Positions 17,601 through 25,534 of a DNA stretch of 64,000 nucleotides are shown here, in pieces; the first letter of the stretch is position 1; each line of letters begins with the position of its first letter. Both the position numbers and the translations under genes were made by a program. The notes under the pieces were generated by a model. The model had not been told where the DNA came from. It saw only the letters and a program-made list of their open reading frames with translations, and ran no database searches. This DNA is from Bog-159 sp049511415. Its GTDB lineage: Bacteria; Acidobacteriota; Terriglobia; Bryobacterales; Bryobacteraceae. Location: positions 186,001 to 250,000 of the forward strand of contig JBEKYC010000003.1 in the NCBI GenBank assembly GCA_049511415.1. The letters are read 5' to 3'.

Positions 17601-17824
17601 GTTCCGGTGGTTCCATAGCGGTGACGTTGCGGGTCAATCAGGCCATGCCATCCGGCGGACCTACGATCACTATCAACAGCGGAGATACGGCACAAAACTA
17701 CGCGGATACCAGCCACACGGTTACATTGGCGGCCGGGAATAACTGGGACCTTCTGGTTCAAAACAACGGCACGTCTTCTTATAGCGGACTGGCGGGATGG
17801 AGCATCGGATGTTTTCCAAACTAG
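14696..17824 (+). CDS. Exported tail-fibre-like repeat protein
   Basis: This 1042-residue protein starts behind AAGGAG (14679-14684) and has a Sec signal ending near FAASAQ (residue 21). Residues 86-293 and 294-501 are two copies of a 208-residue unit. They are followed by units of 45-54 residues with the pattern LGYxAENxANKxxAxGYAPL...VPLxNLPxIPYxQxSGVQAA. This is the style of phage tail-fibre shaft repeats. The last 300 residues are unique and may form a receptor-binding head; the extreme C-terminus (FVPAACTLRSFHL onward) is beta-rich. A Sec signal is unusual for a phage fibre and points to a secreted adhesin or surface fibre. It precedes a sialidase-like gene. Confidence 0.75.
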   Translation: MSRIALAGFVCLLVVFAASAQVTVEGGGPSLTNIPNGAAIWYAAGAPVNTVGANGDYYVNTSSYCLYGPKASGVWPSTCASSVRQLGYVAEDVGNRGTAGGYAPLDSNGLVPPANLPPITAVNGTTLPGNSASDQTVVTTAPTVGAWAALPACPDTGGNHLNYSVVTHGFLCGNTGGTAGSVNFGGVGNGTNANALLISGTLGYTGGGSVNANQLGGVSLAALPTGLLKITTGTGLPSVATFSDLTNLLGFTPENPGNKGVANGYAPLGASATVPLTNLPTIPYGQLSGVQSSLGFMAENAANKNAVNGYAPLDSNGLVPSANLPPITAVSGTSIPGNSGSDQTVVTTAPAVSAWAALPACPDTGGNHLNYSVVTHGFLCGNTGGTAGSVNFGGVGNGINANALLISGTLGYTGGGSVNANQLSGVSLAALPTGLLKITTGTGLPSVATFSDLTNLLGFTPENLGNKGVANGYAPLGASATVPLTNLPTIPYGQLSGVQASLGFTAENAANKNAANGYAPLDSNKLLPAANLPTSIPLTNLPTIPFAQTSGVQAAIGFTPENAANKGAAGGYAPLDGSTTVPLVNLPTIPYSQTSGVQAALGYSAENTANKGAAGGYAPLGAGSTTVPLVNLPAIPYSQTSGVQAALGYSAENTANKGAANGYAPLNSSQAVPLANLPAIPYSQTSGVQAALGYTAENAANKNQAGGYASLDSGAHLPAANMPALSGDLASVAGSANVNVGTVLGGQTPVTSTSIANATLSAAFTNLQATGSAQFGSGSYQSTISSSFTSNRSWIVPDFSGTMVMNGSVYAAGGGTAQAQTAALPGPLTSYAAGMQVEWLPIAANTASGPTLNVNSLGAVTITKCGGAALAANDVVTTAVAFAVYDGTNLELQNPQAVGCNAPTTAQLPNTTLMTVLAGNANGSTIATGASYIGMGTAGSSTSEAARLLFVPAACTLRSFHLTTTSTNSSGGSIAVTLRVNQAMPSGGPTITINSGDTAQNYADTSHTVTLAAGNNWDLLVQNNGTSSYSGLAGWSIGCFPN
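14951..15574 (+). repeat. 624-base tandem repeat, copy 1
   Basis: This stretch, from the LGYVAED codons onward, is repeated directly by 15575-16198. The offset is exactly 624 bases (for example, ATCACCTGAACTATAGCGTG at 15171 and 15795). The copies differ at scattered sites. Confidence 0.9.
15575..16198 (+). repeat. 624-base tandem repeat, copy 2
   Basis: This is the second copy, directly adjoining the first and encoding another 208 residues from LGFMAEN. A third partial start (LGFTAEN, 16199) continues as the shorter repeats. High identity suggests recent duplication or gene conversion. Confidence 0.9.
16199..16866 (+). repeat. Shorter fibre repeats (135-162 bases)
   Basis: Unit starts are at 16199, 16361, 16496, 16634 and 16769, giving lengths of 162, 135, 138 and 135 bases plus a last degenerate unit. 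Each encodes an AEN-ANK-GYAPL-LPxIPY-SGVQAA block. Lengths are multiples of three, so the protein frame is kept. Confidence 0.85.
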
Positions 17825-19191
17825 GGTTGGCTCCACTGGGGGCATTGTTTGCCGGCTGCTGCATGCTGCTGGCGCAACAGGTCGCGATCCACGGCACCGG
17901 CGGCAAAATCAACCTCTCCGTAAGCAACATCGGTTTTTCCAGCATGACGATGGTGAATTGCGTTGCCTCGCCCGTCACCTGCGGCGCGCTCAACATGAGC
18001 GCCGATCCGTACAGCACGAACGGACACTTCGCGGGATACGCCGATCCAAGCGAGCGCATGGACCCGCTGACGGGCAGACTGTGGGTCGCGTATAGTTGGC
18101 CCACTGTTCTGGCGGATGGCAGCCAGGTGGTGAACACGCACGTGTCATTTTCTAACGATCATGGCGCGACCTGGAGCAATTCAGGGCTGAATTACGGAGG
18201 CGTCCTGTATGCGACGCAGCAGGAGAGCAACTGTGTTGCGCAGCAGAGCCCCTGCGCCGCCAACGACAGCAGCCACGAGGTTGTAGACATCTATCCGCAG
18301 GTGGTGGGCGCCTCGGTCTACTGGTACGGGATCCACTCGCACTATGACGTGCCGCAGGGCGGAAGCGCTGCCACCATGTACTCTTACACGGAATACCAGG
18401 TCATGACCGCATGTCAGGACACCACCGGCGGAGTGCAGGGACCTATGTGTCTGAGCTCGGCTTCTCCCCAATACAACCCGCAACTGATCGGCTACCAACA
18501 AGACAACCAGCCGTCCTACTTCCCGGTAAGCGTTAATCTGACCTCGGTGTCCGGCCTTACCGCGCGATGCACGAGCTTTCGAGAACCCAGCTTTATCATG
18601 CAGAACGTCTCCAACACGCCCACCCTGTATCTCTTCATCAACTGTGGAGACATGACGAGTTATGCACAGTTCTCGACATCGAATCCGCAGTCGAACATCG
18701 GAAATTGGGCGTGGGCGTATTCCGGGTCCACGGCGACTCTGCCGAACTACAGCGGGTTTGCGACGCAATCGGACGCGCAGGGTATGTGCCAGTTCTTCGG
18801 TAGTTGTAAGCAGGCGAACTACCTGACTCAGACCGAAGTGGCGCTGGCGGCCGGATCCCCTGGCTTGGCGGCCGGCACTCCGATTGAGTTATTTGACTTG
18901 GTTTATATGTCGGGAAGCAAGATCGCTTTGGGCACCGTGGTTACGGCCCTGGCCACCGTGAGCCCGCCGACATTTGTGCGCACATCGACCGGCGCGGTGA
19001 GGGTTTACGCCGTGATTCCCTCGACGGATAGTGTTACCGCGGGCCCCGGAACCGCGACCTACGATCCGGCCTCGACCGCGACGGGCGTGGTTGTGGCTCA
19101 TAAACTCACGAATTGCACCGCCGGTGCCACCGGTTGCGACACTCAGGGCGGCGAGTTCACTTACCTGGTCTCTTCCGGCGCCAAACCGTAG
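17809..19191 (+). CDS. Secreted sialidase/BNR-like protein
   Basis: This 460-residue protein has a signal peptide (FSKLGLAPLGALFAGCCMLL, cleavage near AQQ). The Asp-box-like segment VSFSNDHGATWSNSG near residue 110 suggests a sialidase/BNR six-bladed propeller, which binds or cleaves glycans outside the cell. Catalytic arginines cannot be assigned by eye. The start at 17809 is chosen because GGAG lies six bases before it; ATG 17797 would give a less typical signal. The gene overlaps the end of the fibre-like gene by 16 bases, so they are translationally linked. Cysteines are frequent, consistent with disulfides in an exported protein. Confidence 0.6.
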   Translation: MFSKLGLAPLGALFAGCCMLLAQQVAIHGTGGKINLSVSNIGFSSMTMVNCVASPVTCGALNMSADPYSTNGHFAGYADPSERMDPLTGRLWVAYSWPTVLADGSQVVNTHVSFSNDHGATWSNSGLNYGGVLYATQQESNCVAQQSPCAANDSSHEVVDIYPQVVGASVYWYGIHSHYDVPQGGSAATMYSYTEYQVMTACQDTTGGVQGPMCLSSASPQYNPQLIGYQQDNQPSYFPVSVNLTSVSGLTARCTSFREPSFIMQNVSNTPTLYLFINCGDMTSYAQFSTSNPQSNIGNWAWAYSGSTATLPNYSGFATQSDAQGMCQFFGSCKQANYLTQTEVALAAGSPGLAAGTPIELFDLVYMSGSKIALGTVVTALATVSPPTFVRTSTGAVRVYAVIPSTDSVTAGPGTATYDPASTATGVVVAHKLTNCTAGATGCDTQGGEFTYLVSSGAKP

Positions 19192-19233
19192 GCATCACGC
19201 GAAGCGCGGCCCTCGCGATACGCGCAGTAGCGT

Positions 19234-19392
19234 TTAAAAGCCCAGCACCAAAGCCGGACGCCCGCGGGCGGCCACGTGCCGACGTACGGGACCGCTAGAT
19301 TCCGGCGTCAGGTCGGCGAGCGCGTACACGCACCACGCCGGATCGCTCCGCAGAATAGCCCGGATGGACGCGCGATCAGCGATTACCGGCAT
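19234..19392 (-). pseudogene. Truncated GNAT acetyltransferase fragment
   Basis: A minus-strand ATG at 19392 opens 52 codons. The sequence DRASIRAILRSDPAWCVYAL resembles the N-terminus of GNAT-family acetyltransferases that begin with an IRAIL segment. It stops at TAA 19234-19236 after about 50 residues, whereas the full family is around 200 or more. The start overlaps the cupin stop by 17 bases, as in an intact operon. The cut falls about 45 bases from the end of the accessory block, so the rest of the gene was probably lost when that block arrived. Confidence 0.5.
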
Positions 19393-19735
19393 CCCGCAAG
19401 TAGGCGTCATCGCCGCGAATCCAGTCCTCCCTTGGCGGCGAGAACAGGTCCACGGCCAGCGATTCATCCAGAGCCTCTACCATGTGCGGGGCATCCGGCG
19501 GGATCACCAGCATATCCCCGGCATGGACGATGATCTCTTGGCCCGATACGACGAAGCGCAACGCGCCGCTTTCCACCATGCTGATCTGCTCACTTGGATG
19601 GCTGTGCATGGGGACCACCGCGCCCTTCCGCAAACGGATGCGCGCCACCGTCATAGTGCGCCCGTGCATCATCTTGCGCCCGATCGACGGATTGAGCGGC
19701 TCTTCCGCAAGCGCATCCCAGTTGTAATGCTGCAT
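19376..19735 (-). CDS. Cupin-domain protein
   Basis: This 119-residue single-domain cupin has the two barrel motifs: PMHSHPSEQISMVESGAL (metal-binding histidines and glutamate) and a later PPDAPHMVEAL. Cupins of this size bind a metal and act as small isomerases, dioxygenases or sensors; the substrate is unknown. I choose ATG 19735 (MQHYNWDAL), which fits family starts; an ATG at 19753 is also in frame. It is divergent from the rmlA-like gene, whose start lies only 26 bases away. Confidence 0.8.
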   Translation of the reverse strand: MQHYNWDALAEEPLNPSIGRKMMHGRTMTVARIRLRKGAVVPMHSHPSEQISMVESGALRFVVSGQEIIVHAGDMLVIPPDAPHMVEALDESLAVDLFSPPREDWIRGDDAYLRDAGNR

Positions 19736-19747
19736 CGCGCGGTATTG

Positions 19748-19753
19748 TATCAT
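19748..19753 (+). promoter_or_regulatory. Candidate -10 of the polysaccharide operon
   Basis: TATCAT ends eight bases before the ATG at 19762. No Shine-Dalgarno exists in the short space and no good -35 is seen. A start of transcription about seven bases downstream would give an almost leaderless mRNA for the whole operon. Confidence 0.35.
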
Positions 19754-19761
19754 GAGACCTT

Positions 19762-20529
19762 ATGAAGGGCGTCGTATTGGCGGGAGGCACCGGGAGCCGG
19801 CTTTTCCCGCTAACCAAGATTACCAACAAGCATTTGCTGCCCATTTATGAAAAGCCGATGATCTACTACCCGATCGAGACTCTGGTCGAGGCGGGCATAC
19901 GAGACATCCTGATCGTAACGGGCGGCAAGAACGCGGGGGATTTCCTCCGTCTACTGGCCAATGGGAAACAGTTTGGCCTGACACACATCGACTATACCTA
20001 CCAGGAAGGCGAAGGCGGCATCGCCGACGCTTTGGCCCTGGCGGAGCACTTCGCGGATGGCCATAAGTTGTGCGTGATTCTGGGCGACAATATTATCGAA
20101 GGCAGCATCCGGAAGGCGGCGGATGACTTCCGTGCGCAGTCGAGCGGCGCCAAAATCCTGCTCAAGGAAGTGACCGACGCCGAGCGGTTCGGGGTGGCCG
20201 AAATCTCCGGTAACCGGATCGTCAATATCGAAGAGAAGCCCAAACGCCCGAAATCAAACTACGCAGTCACCGGCATCTACATGTACGACGAGACTGTATT
20301 CAATAAAGTGCGCACCCTGGTGCCGTCCAAGCGCGGCGAGTTGGAAATCACCGACGTCAATAACGCTTATATTCGGGAAGGCTCCATGACGTTCGATTTC
20401 CTGGACGGCTGGTGGACGGACGCCGGCACATTCGATTCCCTGCTGCGCGCCGCCAACCTGGTGGCGCATTCCGTATCCGTGCGGCGCAAGGCGGAAGCCG
20501 ACACGCTCGCCGAGGGAGTGGTCCGATGA
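19762..20529 (+). CDS. rmlA: Glucose-1-phosphate thymidylyltransferase-like nucleotidyltransferase
   Basis: This 255-residue enzyme activates a sugar-1-phosphate with a nucleotide, as RmlA makes dTDP-glucose from dTTP. The nucleotide-binding loop GGTGSRLFPLT (8-18) and the downstream K(HLLP) are intact. ILGDN and EEKPKRPKSNYAVTGIYMYD fit the family. It is about 35 residues shorter than classical RmlA, lacking the C-terminal tail, so it belongs to the short form. It leads a run of overlapping genes for surface-glycan assembly, and rmlC- and rmlB-like genes follow directly. Confidence 0.88.
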   Translation: MKGVVLAGGTGSRLFPLTKITNKHLLPIYEKPMIYYPIETLVEAGIRDILIVTGGKNAGDFLRLLANGKQFGLTHIDYTYQEGEGGIADALALAEHFADGHKLCVILGDNIIEGSIRKAADDFRAQSSGAKILLKEVTDAERFGVAEISGNRIVNIEEKPKRPKSNYAVTGIYMYDETVFNKVRTLVPSKRGELEITDVNNAYIREGSMTFDFLDGWWTDAGTFDSLLRAANLVAHSVSVRRKAEADTLAEGVVR

Positions 20530-21107
20530 CCGGCTCGCCCGTGCGCGAACCGCGGCCGATTGCCTCCTCCGCATCCCTGGAGTTGGGATATCCGGAATGC
20601 TCCAAAGGGATTGGCGCTCTGATCGCTTCGCCTTCCGCGCCGGATCTGATTGAAGGTGTGCGCATTGAGCCGGTGCCTCTTTGGTCCGATGACCGCGGCT
20701 ACTTCCTCGAAGTGCATCGCGCCGGCCAGGGGTTGGCAGGCGCGTTTCCGCGCGAAAGCACCCAGACTTCGACCGCGTTCAATTATCCCGGTACGATCAA
20801 GGCATTTCATTATCATCTGCACCAAACCGATTTTTGGACGCCCGCCGAGGGCATGCTGCAGATCGTCCTGGTCGATTTGCGGCTGGGATCCCGTACTTTC
20901 GGCGCACGCAACACCATTTACGCTGGCATTTTGCGTCCCTGGCAGGTTCTGATTCCGCCGGGAGTCGGACATGGCTACAAGGTAATAGGCGACCGGCCCT
21001 CGATGCTGATCTATATGACCGACCGCTTCTACAATCCAAAGGACGAAGGACGCATCCCGTACAACCACCCCGCCATTAACTACGATTGGGAGACGCAGCA
21101 TAAGTGA
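20526..21107 (+). CDS. rmlC: dTDP-4-dehydrorhamnose 3,5-epimerase-like protein
   Basis: This 193-residue RmlC-type cupin fits a role in epimerising dTDP-4-keto-6-deoxyglucose. Visible are WSDDRGYFLEV, FHYHLHQTDFW in place of the usual GLHxQ segment, PPGVGHGYKV, and YNPKDEGRIPYN near the end. The catalytic histidine probably lies in FHYH, but the motif is not canonical, so another keto-sugar modification is possible. The ATG overlaps the rmlA stop as ATGA, and the TGA overlaps the GTG of rmlB. No rmlD-like reductase is present in the window. Confidence 0.78.
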   Translation: MTGSPVREPRPIASSASLELGYPECSKGIGALIASPSAPDLIEGVRIEPVPLWSDDRGYFLEVHRAGQGLAGAFPRESTQTSTAFNYPGTIKAFHYHLHQTDFWTPAEGMLQIVLVDLRLGSRTFGARNTIYAGILRPWQVLIPPGVGHGYKVIGDRPSMLIYMTDRFYNPKDEGRIPYNHPAINYDWETQHK

Positions 21108-22156
21108 GTAAGCTGCTGGTAACGGGAGGGGCGGGCTTCATCGGATCCGCCTTCGTGCGCCTGATGCTCGCCGACGACCCCAATGTGCGCATCGTCAACT
21201 TCGACAAACTGACCTACGCCGGCAACCTGGAAAATGTGGACTCGGTTGCCCAGAACCCGCGCTATCGCTTCATTCAAGGCGATGTGTGCGACCCGGCCGC
21301 GCTGGACGCCGTGCTCGGCGACGAACGACCGGACGCCATCGTGCATTTCGCCGCCGAATCTCACGTCGATAGAAGCATCTTGTCCCCCGCTCCGGTGTTC
21401 GAAACCAATCTGCGCGGCACGTTCACTTTGCTCGAAGCCGCCCGCCGTCACCGTACCCCGCGCTATCTGCAGGTTTCGACCGATGAAGTCTATGGCAGCC
21501 TGGTCCCTCCGCTCGAAGCCGACGAGAACTTCCCACTAAATCCGAGCAGCCCCTATTCGGCTTCCAAGGCCGGAGCCGACTTGCTGGCGCGCTCCTATTT
21601 CCTGACCTACAAGCTGCCGGTTTTGATTACGCGCGCTTCCAACAATTACGGCCCGTATCACTTTCCCGAGAAACTTATCCCCCTGATGATCTCCAACGCG
21701 ATCGAGGAGCGGCCCCTGCCGGTGTATGGCGATGGCCTGCAAATCCGCGATTGGCTCTTCGTCGAAGACCATTGCCGGGGCATTCGCGCGGTGCTCGATC
21801 GCGGGCGCGAGGGTGAGATATACAACATTGGCGGCAGTTGCTCTCTGACCAATCTGGACGTTGTGCGCCGCATCCTCGACGCCACGGGAAAGCCCGACAC
21901 TCTAATTCAGTACGTCACGGACCGGCCAGGACACGACCGGCGCTACGCCCTTTCGAGTGAGAAAATCCTGCGCGAAACCGGTTGGGCGCCCTGCGTAGAC
22001 TTCCCGGACGGACTAGCGCGCACGGTCGATTGGTACCGGCAAAACGCTTCCTGGGTAGCGCGCGTGCGCAGCGGTGAATATCTCCATTACTACGCCCGCA
22101 ATTACGAAAATCGGCAGGAAGAGTTGCGCACGGTGACCGATGCGCGTGGCCATTGA
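21104..22156 (+). CDS. rmlB: dTDP-glucose 4,6-dehydratase
   Basis: This 350-residue extended short-chain dehydrogenase converts dTDP-glucose to dTDP-4-keto-6-deoxyglucose using bound NAD. The NAD loop GGAGFIGS (8-15) and the STDEVYG segment with catalytic Asp-Glu are present, as is the YSASKAGAD catalytic motif. NYGPYHFPEKLIP further supports RmlB. The start is GTG 21104, overlapping the rmlC stop. The end overlaps the next glycosyltransferase by 17 bases. It supplies a deoxysugar nucleotide to the transferases that follow. Confidence 0.93.
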   Translation: MSKLLVTGGAGFIGSAFVRLMLADDPNVRIVNFDKLTYAGNLENVDSVAQNPRYRFIQGDVCDPAALDAVLGDERPDAIVHFAAESHVDRSILSPAPVFETNLRGTFTLLEAARRHRTPRYLQVSTDEVYGSLVPPLEADENFPLNPSSPYSASKAGADLLARSYFLTYKLPVLITRASNNYGPYHFPEKLIPLMISNAIEERPLPVYGDGLQIRDWLFVEDHCRGIRAVLDRGREGEIYNIGGSCSLTNLDVVRRILDATGKPDTLIQYVTDRPGHDRRYALSSEKILRETGWAPCVDFPDGLARTVDWYRQNASWVARVRSGEYLHYYARNYENRQEELRTVTDARGH

Positions 22157-23201
22157 CGCGACGCCCCTTACATTATCGAGCGGCGGACTGCGGCGCTACG
22201 TTGATGAACTGAGCGTCGCACTTGCCAAAGGCTTTCCCGAAGATGACTTCTTCCTGGTCTCGGACCAACCCTTCGATCTGCCTCCCCAAGCTCCGCCAAA
22301 TTTGCGTCGAGGCGGGGGCCCGCGCCATCCCGGCGAGCACCGCTGGTGGCTTTGGGGTTTGGACCGAGAACTGCAGCGCCTCGAAGCCGGACTATTTCAC
22401 GGTACGGATTTCGCGGTACCCTATCTGCCGCGCCGCCCGAGTGTTCTGACGCTCCACGATCTGTCGCCGTGGATGGACCGGGCGTGGCATTCTGACGCAG
22501 TGCGGGTACGGCATAGGACACCGGTGCTGATCGGCTTGGGCTTGGCTACCATGATCGTGACCCCCAGCGAAGCGGTACGAAAGCAGGCGATTGAGAAGTT
22601 CCGGATCCACCCGGATCGCATCCGCGCGATTCCACACGCGGCCTCCGCCTGTTTTCATCCCGTACCAGTAGCGCCGGCGCCGCCGTACTTTCTGTACGCC
22701 GGCACGCTGGAACCGCGCAAGAACGTCCCGGGCCTCGTAGCGGCATGGCGCGCTGTCTGTCAGTGGAAGCCCATAAACCTGGTACTGGCGGGGCGGCGAA
22801 GGGCTGATTTCGCGCAACTTTCACCCGAGCCGGGGTTGCAGATTATGGGTGAGGTGTCAGACGAGCGGCTCGCGCAATTAATGGCCGGAGCTCTGGCATT
22901 TCTCTACCCTTCGTTCTACGAAGGCTTCGGATTGCCGGTCCTCGAAGCCATGCAATGCGGAGGTTGCGTGGTTACTTCGCGGGATCCGGCAATCACCGAA
23001 GTTGCGGGTGGCGCCGCCTTGCAAGCCGGCACGCAAGAAGAGCTTATACGAACGATGCTCGAAATCGCCAGAAACCCGGAAGGCACGTGCGCCTGGCGGG
23101 AACGAGCCTTGCGGCGCGCGGCCGAGTTTTCCTGGGTGCGCACGGCCCAGCTGACGCGTCAATTGTACGAGGACTGCCAGCGGCGATACGATGACAACTA
23201 A
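22140..23201 (+). CDS. Family 4 glycosyltransferase
   Basis: This 353-residue GT-B-fold enzyme adds a sugar from a nucleotide donor to a growing glycan at the cytoplasmic face. The N-terminus reads MRVAIDATPLTLSSGGLRRY. The donor-binding region contains YAGTLEPRKN, and the C-terminal EX7E-type motif is YEGFGLPVLEAM. Donor and acceptor cannot be read from sequence. It overlaps rmlB by 17 bases and the next transferase by 11. Its likeness to the gene at 24392 suggests that these two are paralogues. Confidence 0.88.
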   Translation: MRVAIDATPLTLSSGGLRRYVDELSVALAKGFPEDDFFLVSDQPFDLPPQAPPNLRRGGGPRHPGEHRWWLWGLDRELQRLEAGLFHGTDFAVPYLPRRPSVLTLHDLSPWMDRAWHSDAVRVRHRTPVLIGLGLATMIVTPSEAVRKQAIEKFRIHPDRIRAIPHAASACFHPVPVAPAPPYFLYAGTLEPRKNVPGLVAAWRAVCQWKPINLVLAGRRRADFAQLSPEPGLQIMGEVSDERLAQLMAGALAFLYPSFYEGFGLPVLEAMQCGGCVVTSRDPAITEVAGGAALQAGTQEELIRTMLEIARNPEGTCAWRERALRRAAEFSWVRTAQLTRQLYEDCQRRYDDN

Positions 23202-24408
23202 CTCCGCCCTGTTCCTGTCCCCCGAATCTCCCTACCCGTTAACCGGCGGAGGAGCGTTGCGCAGCGCATCCCTCCTCAATTTCCTGGCGCGCGACCACGC
23301 TGTGGATTTGATCACGTTCCGGGAACCCGGCGCGGCCGATCCCCGCCGCCATATTCCGTCTGGCCTAGTGCGCGGTGTTCAAGTGATCGATCTGCCATTC
23401 CACGCCCGAAACCGCTGGGCCCGCACAATGCGCAACGCCGGCCGGCTGCTGCGCGGCGTTCCGCCACTGCTCGATCGCTTCTCCGGCTTCGACGAAGCGA
23501 TCGCCGAGGCAACCCAAGGGCAGCGTTACGATATTTCGGTGCTCGAGCACTTCTGGTGCGCGCCCTATTGGGAGCAACTCGCGGCCATCAGCGGCATTAC
23601 CGTACTCGATTTGCATAACATCGAATCGGTTCTTCACCGGCAGTGCGCAGACTCCGAAACCGGCGCGCAGGCCCTGGCGCACCGGGTGTTCCAAAATATG
23701 AGCCGGGACCTGGAAGCCGAGTGGCTGCCCCGCTTCACCTACCTGCTGGCAGCATCCGATACGGATGCGCGCCGCATCAGACAGATTGCGCCCGAAGCGG
23801 CGGTGTTCGTCTATCCCAATTCCATTCCGCTGGTCCCGCCGCCGCGCCGCGCGGAAGAGAACCTCATCGTCTTTTCCGGCAATCTCGAATACCATCCGAA
23901 CATCTCTGCCGTGCGGTACTTTCACGACCGGATCTGGCCGAAATTGCGCGAACGGTACCCGGGATTGGTCTGGCGGTTAGTCGGAAAGAACCCTGGGTCC
24001 GTCGCGGGAATTGTCAAGAAGGACGACCGGATTGAAATCGCAGGCCCGGTCGCCGATGCGGTTTCTCAACTGGCGCGCGCCAAGGTGGCTATAGTACCTA
24101 TCCTGGCGGGAAGTGGTACGCGTATCAAAATCATAGAAGCTTGGGCCGCCGGAGTTCCCGTGGTTTCGACCACTATCGGAGCGGAGGGCCTTCCGGCCCG
24201 CCCAGGCGAGCATTTATTGCTGGCCGATCAGCCGGAGGACTTCGCCGCGGCGGTTTCGGGGCTGTTGGAGGATGCCTCCCTGAGGGACCGCATCGGACGT
24301 GCGGGGCGGTACCTGTTCGAATGTGAATTCAACTGGCAAGCCGCTTGGAAGGCGTTGCATTTCTTGTATCCTGCTACCATGGTAAGATCTGATGCGCTTC
24401 GCGATTGA
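23191..24408 (+). CDS. Family 4 glycosyltransferase
   Basis: This 405-residue GT-B glycosyltransferase begins NSALFLSPESPYPLTGGG, which is the acceptor-side domain. Its donor domain contains VFSGNLEYHPNISAVRYFH, GSGTRIKIIEAWAAGVPVVS and TTIGAEGL. This type resembles GT4 enzymes of EPS clusters. The start overlaps the preceding gene by 11 bases and the end overlaps the next by 17. A short C-terminal tail (MVRSDALRD) is probably just read-through to the overlap and not a functional element. Confidence 0.85.
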   Translation: MTTNSALFLSPESPYPLTGGGALRSASLLNFLARDHAVDLITFREPGAADPRRHIPSGLVRGVQVIDLPFHARNRWARTMRNAGRLLRGVPPLLDRFSGFDEAIAEATQGQRYDISVLEHFWCAPYWEQLAAISGITVLDLHNIESVLHRQCADSETGAQALAHRVFQNMSRDLEAEWLPRFTYLLAASDTDARRIRQIAPEAAVFVYPNSIPLVPPPRRAEENLIVFSGNLEYHPNISAVRYFHDRIWPKLRERYPGLVWRLVGKNPGSVAGIVKKDDRIEIAGPVADAVSQLARAKVAIVPILAGSGTRIKIIEAWAAGVPVVSTTIGAEGLPARPGEHLLLADQPEDFAAAVSGLLEDASLRDRIGRAGRYLFECEFNWQAAWKALHFLYPATMVRSDALRD

Positions 24409-25534
24409 CGCTCACGCCATCGGCCGCCACCTCACCGGAAACGAGGTGTATGTTCGCAGTCTTTTAAGAAACTTTGCGGCGCTGGATAAAGAGTCGGATT
24501 TTGTAACCTATTTTTCCGCAGAGGATGCCTGGCAATGGACCGCCGAGCGGTTTCAAGCCCGGCAGGTCTCACCGAACCCGTTCGTCCGGCTGGGCATTGA
24601 ACTATCGATGCGCTTGCGGCGGGACCGTCCCGACCTGCTGCATGTGCAATATACGGCACCCCTGGGTTGTCCCGTGCCTGTCGTGGTAAGCGTGCATGAC
24701 GTCAGCTATCTCGTTCATCCTGAATACTTTCCCAAGCCGCGCGCGTGGCAGTTGCGATGGACCGTGGCACGCACCATCCGCTGCGCGACCCGCATCCTGA
24801 CCGGAAGCGATTTCTCCCGGGATTCCATTGTGCAAGCTTATGGAGAATCGTGCGCCGAAAAGATCGTGGTGGTGCCCAATGCCGCCGCCAGCGGATTGCG
24901 GCCGATTTCGCGCGAGAGTGCCACCGCCGCCGTGCGTGAGCGTTTTCGCATCCCGGCGCCCTTCATCTTGTCCGTTGGGGACTTGCAGCCGCGCAAGAAC
25001 CAGATCGGTTTGATTCGCGCGTTTGCCCAGTTGCTCCGCACCCATCCGCATCTCACGCATAACTTGGTTTTGGCGGGAAAAGATACGTGGTTCAGTCCCA
25101 AGGTTCGCGAAGCGGCTCGCCACTCGGGCGTTGCGGATCGCATCCAGTTCGCGGGTTTTGTCTCCGATGAGGATTTGTTACATCTGTACAACGCCTGCGA
25201 CCTTTTTGTATTCCCCTCATTTTACGAGGGTTTCGGCTTACCCGTATTAGAGGCTATGGCCTGCGGACGGGCGGTGGCGTGCTCCCGCACGTCAGCGATG
25301 CCCGAAGTTGCCGATGGCGCCGGAATCATGTTCGATCCCTACTCGTCCACCGAGATGGTACGGGCCATGGCGGATCTGCTGCGCGATACGGAACTGCGCG
25401 CGCGTATGGAGCGTCTAGGACTGCAACGGGCCGCACGTTTTAGCTGGCGGGCGACCGCGGAGAAGACCCTGGAGGTCTATCGCGAGGTTGCCGAACGCAG
25501 CCGTGCCGCAGCCGCCGAGTACGTGCATCGATGA
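24392..25534 (+). CDS. Family 4 glycosyltransferase
   Basis: This 380-residue GT4 enzyme has the N-terminal MRFAIDAHAIGRHLTGNEVY, a donor-side LSVGDLQPRKNQIGLIRAF and YEGFGLPVLEAMACG with the two glutamates of the EX7E motif. It belongs to the same type as mannosyl- and rhamnosyltransferases in LPS and EPS clusters; the exact sugar is unknown. It overlaps the gene before it by 17 bases and the DUF3108 gene after it as ATGA. Confidence 0.88.
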   Translation: MRFAIDAHAIGRHLTGNEVYVRSLLRNFAALDKESDFVTYFSAEDAWQWTAERFQARQVSPNPFVRLGIELSMRLRRDRPDLLHVQYTAPLGCPVPVVVSVHDVSYLVHPEYFPKPRAWQLRWTVARTIRCATRILTGSDFSRDSIVQAYGESCAEKIVVVPNAAASGLRPISRESATAAVRERFRIPAPFILSVGDLQPRKNQIGLIRAFAQLLRTHPHLTHNLVLAGKDTWFSPKVREAARHSGVADRIQFAGFVSDEDLLHLYNACDLFVFPSFYEGFGLPVLEAMACGRAVACSRTSAMPEVADGAGIMFDPYSSTEMVRAMADLLRDTELRARMERLGLQRAARFSWRATAEKTLEVYREVAERSRAAAAEYVHR

